IMG/VR virus record: IMGVR_UViG_3300046535_000240
Coordinates: 1 to 48,773 of that record
Length of the DNA stretch: 48,773 bases
Direction: 5' to 3' (one strand)
Source of the DNA: a virus
Shown piece by piece: positions 46,788 through 48,773 of the stretch. Below the pieces are notes generated by a model that made no database searches, was not told the origin of the DNA, and worked only from the letters and a program-made list of their open reading frames with translations. Each line of letters starts with the position of its first letter. Positions within the stretch are counted from its first letter, which is position 1. A program made the translations under genes and the position numbers.

Positions 46788-47201
46788 TCAGAATGCGAAG
46801 TGAAGTTTAGCGAATCCGGTCAAAATCTCGCCAAGCGTGCGAATCTCGCGAATGTCTTCGCTCACCATGATCGCGCGCAGCGCGCCCGGATGCTTCGGAT
46901 CAGGCGCGATCGAGACATAGCCCGCGACGAGTTCCGAGATTAGCTCATGCACGGCTTTCGGGTCTGCACCGCGCAGCACGCGCATAACGGCGTCGATTGG
47001 CGCGCCGCCGTCTTTGCGCTCGCTCGCCGAGCGGAACTCGTCAATCATTGCCTCGTAGCTCTCGACGCGCAGCGCCGACACCAGCCGCAGCACGTAACCG
47101 CTCAGGCTCAGCGGGTCAATTTCGCGGATGATAAACGTCCTGCCGGCGTCGCGCCCGTGCGCGGCGTAGATGCTTAGGGATTTGGCTTCGTCAGTGATCA
47201 T
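46788..47201 (-). CDS. tail assembly protein (second chaperone candidate)
   Basis: 137 residues, mostly helical, coupled to the upstream chaperone-like gene by ATGA. GYVLRLVSALRVESYEAMID and the ISELVAGYVSIAPDPKHPGA part fit small tail assembly factors that stand before the tape measure. No slippery site for frameshifting is visible at the overlap. The role follows from position. Confidence 0.6.
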   Translation of the reverse strand: MITDEAKSLSIYAAHGRDAGRTFIIREIDPLSLSGYVLRLVSALRVESYEAMIDEFRSASERKDGGAPIDAVMRVLRGADPKAVHELISELVAGYVSIAPDPKHPGALRAIMVSEDIREIRTLGEILTGFAKLHFAF

Positions 47202-47773
47202 TGTGCGTCCTTATGGGCTTGCCAGGTCTGGATTGCATCGACGTTCAGAATCTCGACCAGGTTATAGGCGTCTTCGGTCGATAGCACCGTTTCGAGTTCG
47301 CGATATGTCGCAAGCTTCGATTGTATAACGGTCGCGATGAATCCAGAGCAGAATGTAACGGAAATATCGGACGAGTCGCGCATGATCTGCTCAGCGCGAA
47401 ATGAAACGGGCACATCAAGCGACTCGCGTTCGAACAGGAACCCGACATGCAGGTGCAGCGCGTATTGCTGCACGCGCTCGACGTTGCGCCAATCCTTCAG
47501 GTCACGCGCGACGTCGAAGGCATGCGAGCGCCCGTCATGCTCGACCGTACCTTCGACGAACGGCATCAGCAAATCGAGGCCGGCGGGGCCAAGCTTGCGA
47601 ACGTCGGCGAAGTGCTTCAGCGCCAGCGCTACGATGCCCGTCGTCTTGTCTGCGCCGAGCGTGTCGAGCGCGGCGCGCGCATGGCGGTCGGCGACGAGCG
47701 CCGGCAACTCGTGCAGGCGCAGCTTGAGCCCTTCGTCCTTGCCGCCGAGCCGAATGATTTTGGATTTGAGCAT
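47198..47773 (-). CDS. tail assembly chaperone-like protein
   Basis: 191 residues; start ATG 47773 is preferred over 47836 because a terminator hairpin lies between the two. KIIRLGGKDEGLKLRLHELP opens the protein and RELETVLSTEDAYNLVEILN ends it, a pattern of tail chaperones that coat the tape measure during assembly. Overlap with the next gene (ATGA) suggests coupled synthesis of the pair. Confidence 0.65.
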   Translation of the reverse strand: MLKSKIIRLGGKDEGLKLRLHELPALVADRHARAALDTLGADKTTGIVALALKHFADVRKLGPAGLDLLMPFVEGTVEHDGRSHAFDVARDLKDWRNVERVQQYALHLHVGFLFERESLDVPVSFRAEQIMRDSSDISVTFCSGFIATVIQSKLATYRELETVLSTEDAYNLVEILNVDAIQTWQAHKDAQ

Positions 47774-47786
47774 GACCGGACCAAAA

Positions 47787-47815
47787 AAGAACGGCCGCAC
47801 GAGGCGGCCGAAAGT
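47787..47815 (-). terminator. leftward terminator before the tail chaperone genes
   Basis: On the minus strand CGGCCGC-CTCGT-GCGGCCG followed by TTCTTTTTT. It ends the two-gene transcript from copy 1 of the repeat at least in part, just before the chaperone start. Confidence 0.82.
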
Positions 47816-47879
47816 GCGAAGGCTGACGAAGGCCATTCACTAGGAGACGGTCCGAATATAGGCCGTCTATCGTGGCGAG

Positions 47880-48203
47880 TCAACCGATAGTCGAACCGCC
47901 GTTCGCGTCCGGGTCGCCGTACACAAGCACGTAGCGCGTGCCGAAGCCGGTATAGACGGGGTCGCTCGTGCCTTGCAAGTCGGCGAAGAATAGCGCCTGG
48001 GGTAGCCCGAGATAGCGCGCGGGGTTGATATCCGTGCGGTCGAGGCACAAGCGGCTGTTCGCGACGGGCGCACCGTCGTACAGCACATCGGCGAACAGGC
48101 CGAAATTTGTCGTCGTGAGCGAGACTTGCGCCTGCTTGCCGTCGAGTACGCATTGAAAGACGGGATTCGGCGTCGCCGGCACGGGAATGATCGTGTAGCT
48201 CAT
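47880..48203 (-). CDS. small virion-region protein
   Basis: 107 residues: beta-rich, VFQCVLDGKQAQVSLTTTNF, then LCLDRTDINPARYLGLPQAL and FFADLQGTSDPVYTGFG. Proteins with this pattern (DUF6983-like) are found beside baseplate wedge genes in related phages. It overlaps the wedge-like gene by ATGA. A structural role is likely, not shown. Confidence 0.62.
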   Translation of the reverse strand: MSYTIIPVPATPNPVFQCVLDGKQAQVSLTTTNFGLFADVLYDGAPVANSRLCLDRTDINPARYLGLPQALFFADLQGTSDPVYTGFGTRYVLVYGDPDANGGSTIG

Positions 48204-48589
48204 GTGATCTGCACGCTGCCGCTCGTGCCGTTGATGTCGGAAACCGTGATCGTGCCGCCGACTTTGCGCGACGAACCCGCCGTGAAGTCGAAGTTAGCGA
48301 TTGCCGTCTGACACAGCGGCACCTTCAGCGCTTCCGTGCTGAAAGCGTTATTCATGAGCGCGAGATTTGGCGGATAGCCAAGAATTGTCTCGTAGCGCAC
48401 GCCCTGCGTCGTGTCGTAATACACCTCGCCGCGCCAGGCCATGCAGCGAGTCGCGACGTCTTGAGCCAGTCGCATGCCGGGGCCGGTCAAGTCACCGGGC
48501 GTCGCGTCACCGAACGTCGCCCAATTTCCGTATTGGTCGACGGTCAGGTCAGGTGAGCCGGTAGAGAAATCAAGGGCGAGGGTATCCAT
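48200..48589 (-). CDS. baseplate wedge protein (gp25/W-like)
   Basis: 129 residues from ATG 48589; an upstream in-frame GTG at 48640 is possible, and neither has a clear ribosome site. DLTGPGMRLAQDVATRCMAW followed by RGEVYYDTTQGVRYE is typical of gp25-like wedge proteins in this phage group. It is the first gene of leftward virion block D, read from repeat copy 1. Confidence 0.65.
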   Translation of the reverse strand: MDTLALDFSTGSPDLTVDQYGNWATFGDATPGDLTGPGMRLAQDVATRCMAWRGEVYYDTTQGVRYETILGYPPNLALMNNAFSTEALKVPLCQTAIANFDFTAGSSRKVGGTITVSDINGTSGSVQIT

Positions 48590-48652
48590 GCGCGCAATGA
48601 TAGCCGACGTTCGAACGCCGGGCAAACGCATTTCTGGCACGCTGCTTGCTTA

Positions 48653-48773
48653 TACTGTGGACTAAGGTACTGACTGGAGTATTTTATATAGAGGCTACTT
48701 GGGAATGAAAAGAGATTAAATAGAGGTATTTAATATAAACGCAGCGATATAAGGGCTAACCCAAAGTTCTGCT
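48653..48773. repeat. right map end: same sequence as the left end
   Basis: 48660-48773 equals 1-114 exactly, so the map closes into a circle or carries a terminal overlap. 48653-48659 (TACTGTG) extends repeat copy 1 on its left, matching 26208-26214. On the minus strand, TATAAG (48655-48650) offers a -10-like box for block D, but no good -35 lies behind it. Confidence 0.92.

Noticed and set aside
46788-47773. Programmed frameshift joining the two chaperone-like genes
   Set aside because: The genes overlap by ATGA only and no slippery heptamer with a following structure is visible near the overlap; ordinary coupling explains it.
1-48773. CRISPR array, insertion sequence, integrase or attachment site
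   Set aside because: No regularly spaced short repeats, transposase motifs, tyrosine or serine recombinase motifs, or tRNA-like attachment sequence were seen. The only long repeat is the 134-bp duplicate.

Overview
The window is a complete genome, or very nearly so, of a virulent, contractile-tailed phage with a high-GC genome. Bases 1-114 are repeated exactly at 48660-48773. The map is therefore circular (unique length 48659 if the ends are merged), as expected for a circularly permuted headful phage or an assembly overlap. I see no integrase, excisionase, CI-type repressor or tRNA. Genome size, gene content (DUF2213/DUF2184/DUF3383/DUF3277/DUF2612 virion proteins, PolA-type polymerase, VirE-type primase-helicase, DUF2800/DUF2815 pair, ParB/PAPS-reductase pair) and codon style suggest a Bcep781-like (Naesvirus-type) phage of Burkholderia or a relative. 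That assignment is inference from remembered family features, not a search.

The layout has four transcription blocks. Rightward block A (203-16481) holds packaging, head, connector, tail sheath and tail tube genes and ends with a glycoside hydrolase. Leftward block B (26139 down to 16513) holds primase-helicase, SF2 helicase, DNA polymerase and small early genes. Rightward block C (26438-34694) holds a RecB/Cas4-like nuclease, the ParB-like/PAPS-reductase pair, SSB, RusA, an outer-membrane barrel, small accessory genes and the endolysin. Leftward block D (48589 down to 34691) holds the tail chaperones, tape measure, baseplate, fibres and holin. Blocks A/B converge at a bidirectional terminator near 16.5 kb. 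Blocks C/D converge at 34.69 kb with overlapping stop codons.

The two divergent origins of transcription (0/48.66 kb and 26.2 kb) carry the same 134-bp AT-rich sequence in direct orientation. It contains four spaced TA(G)AGG-type motifs and has short inverted repeats at its ends. The 26.2 kb copy is flanked by palindromes of a TTGCAC half-site lying in its outward promoters, which suggests early control. The 0 kb copy lacks these and drives the virion genes.

A second theme is a recurring cassette signature. Many internal gene groups begin with a sigma70-like promoter (TTGACA or close, 17-bp spacer, TAnnnT). Its -35 box often contains the stop codon of the previous gene, and an inverted repeat lies across the -10 or start site. 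The repeats differ in sequence between sites but not in position. I count about ten instances on both strands. They look like moron-style insertion modules or a shared leader-hairpin control. Other points of note are a structured leader before the SSB gene, a nested scaffold start, a Sec signal peptide on a fibre-like protein, a motif shared by the tape measure and a neighbour, and a lysis cassette split over two strands.
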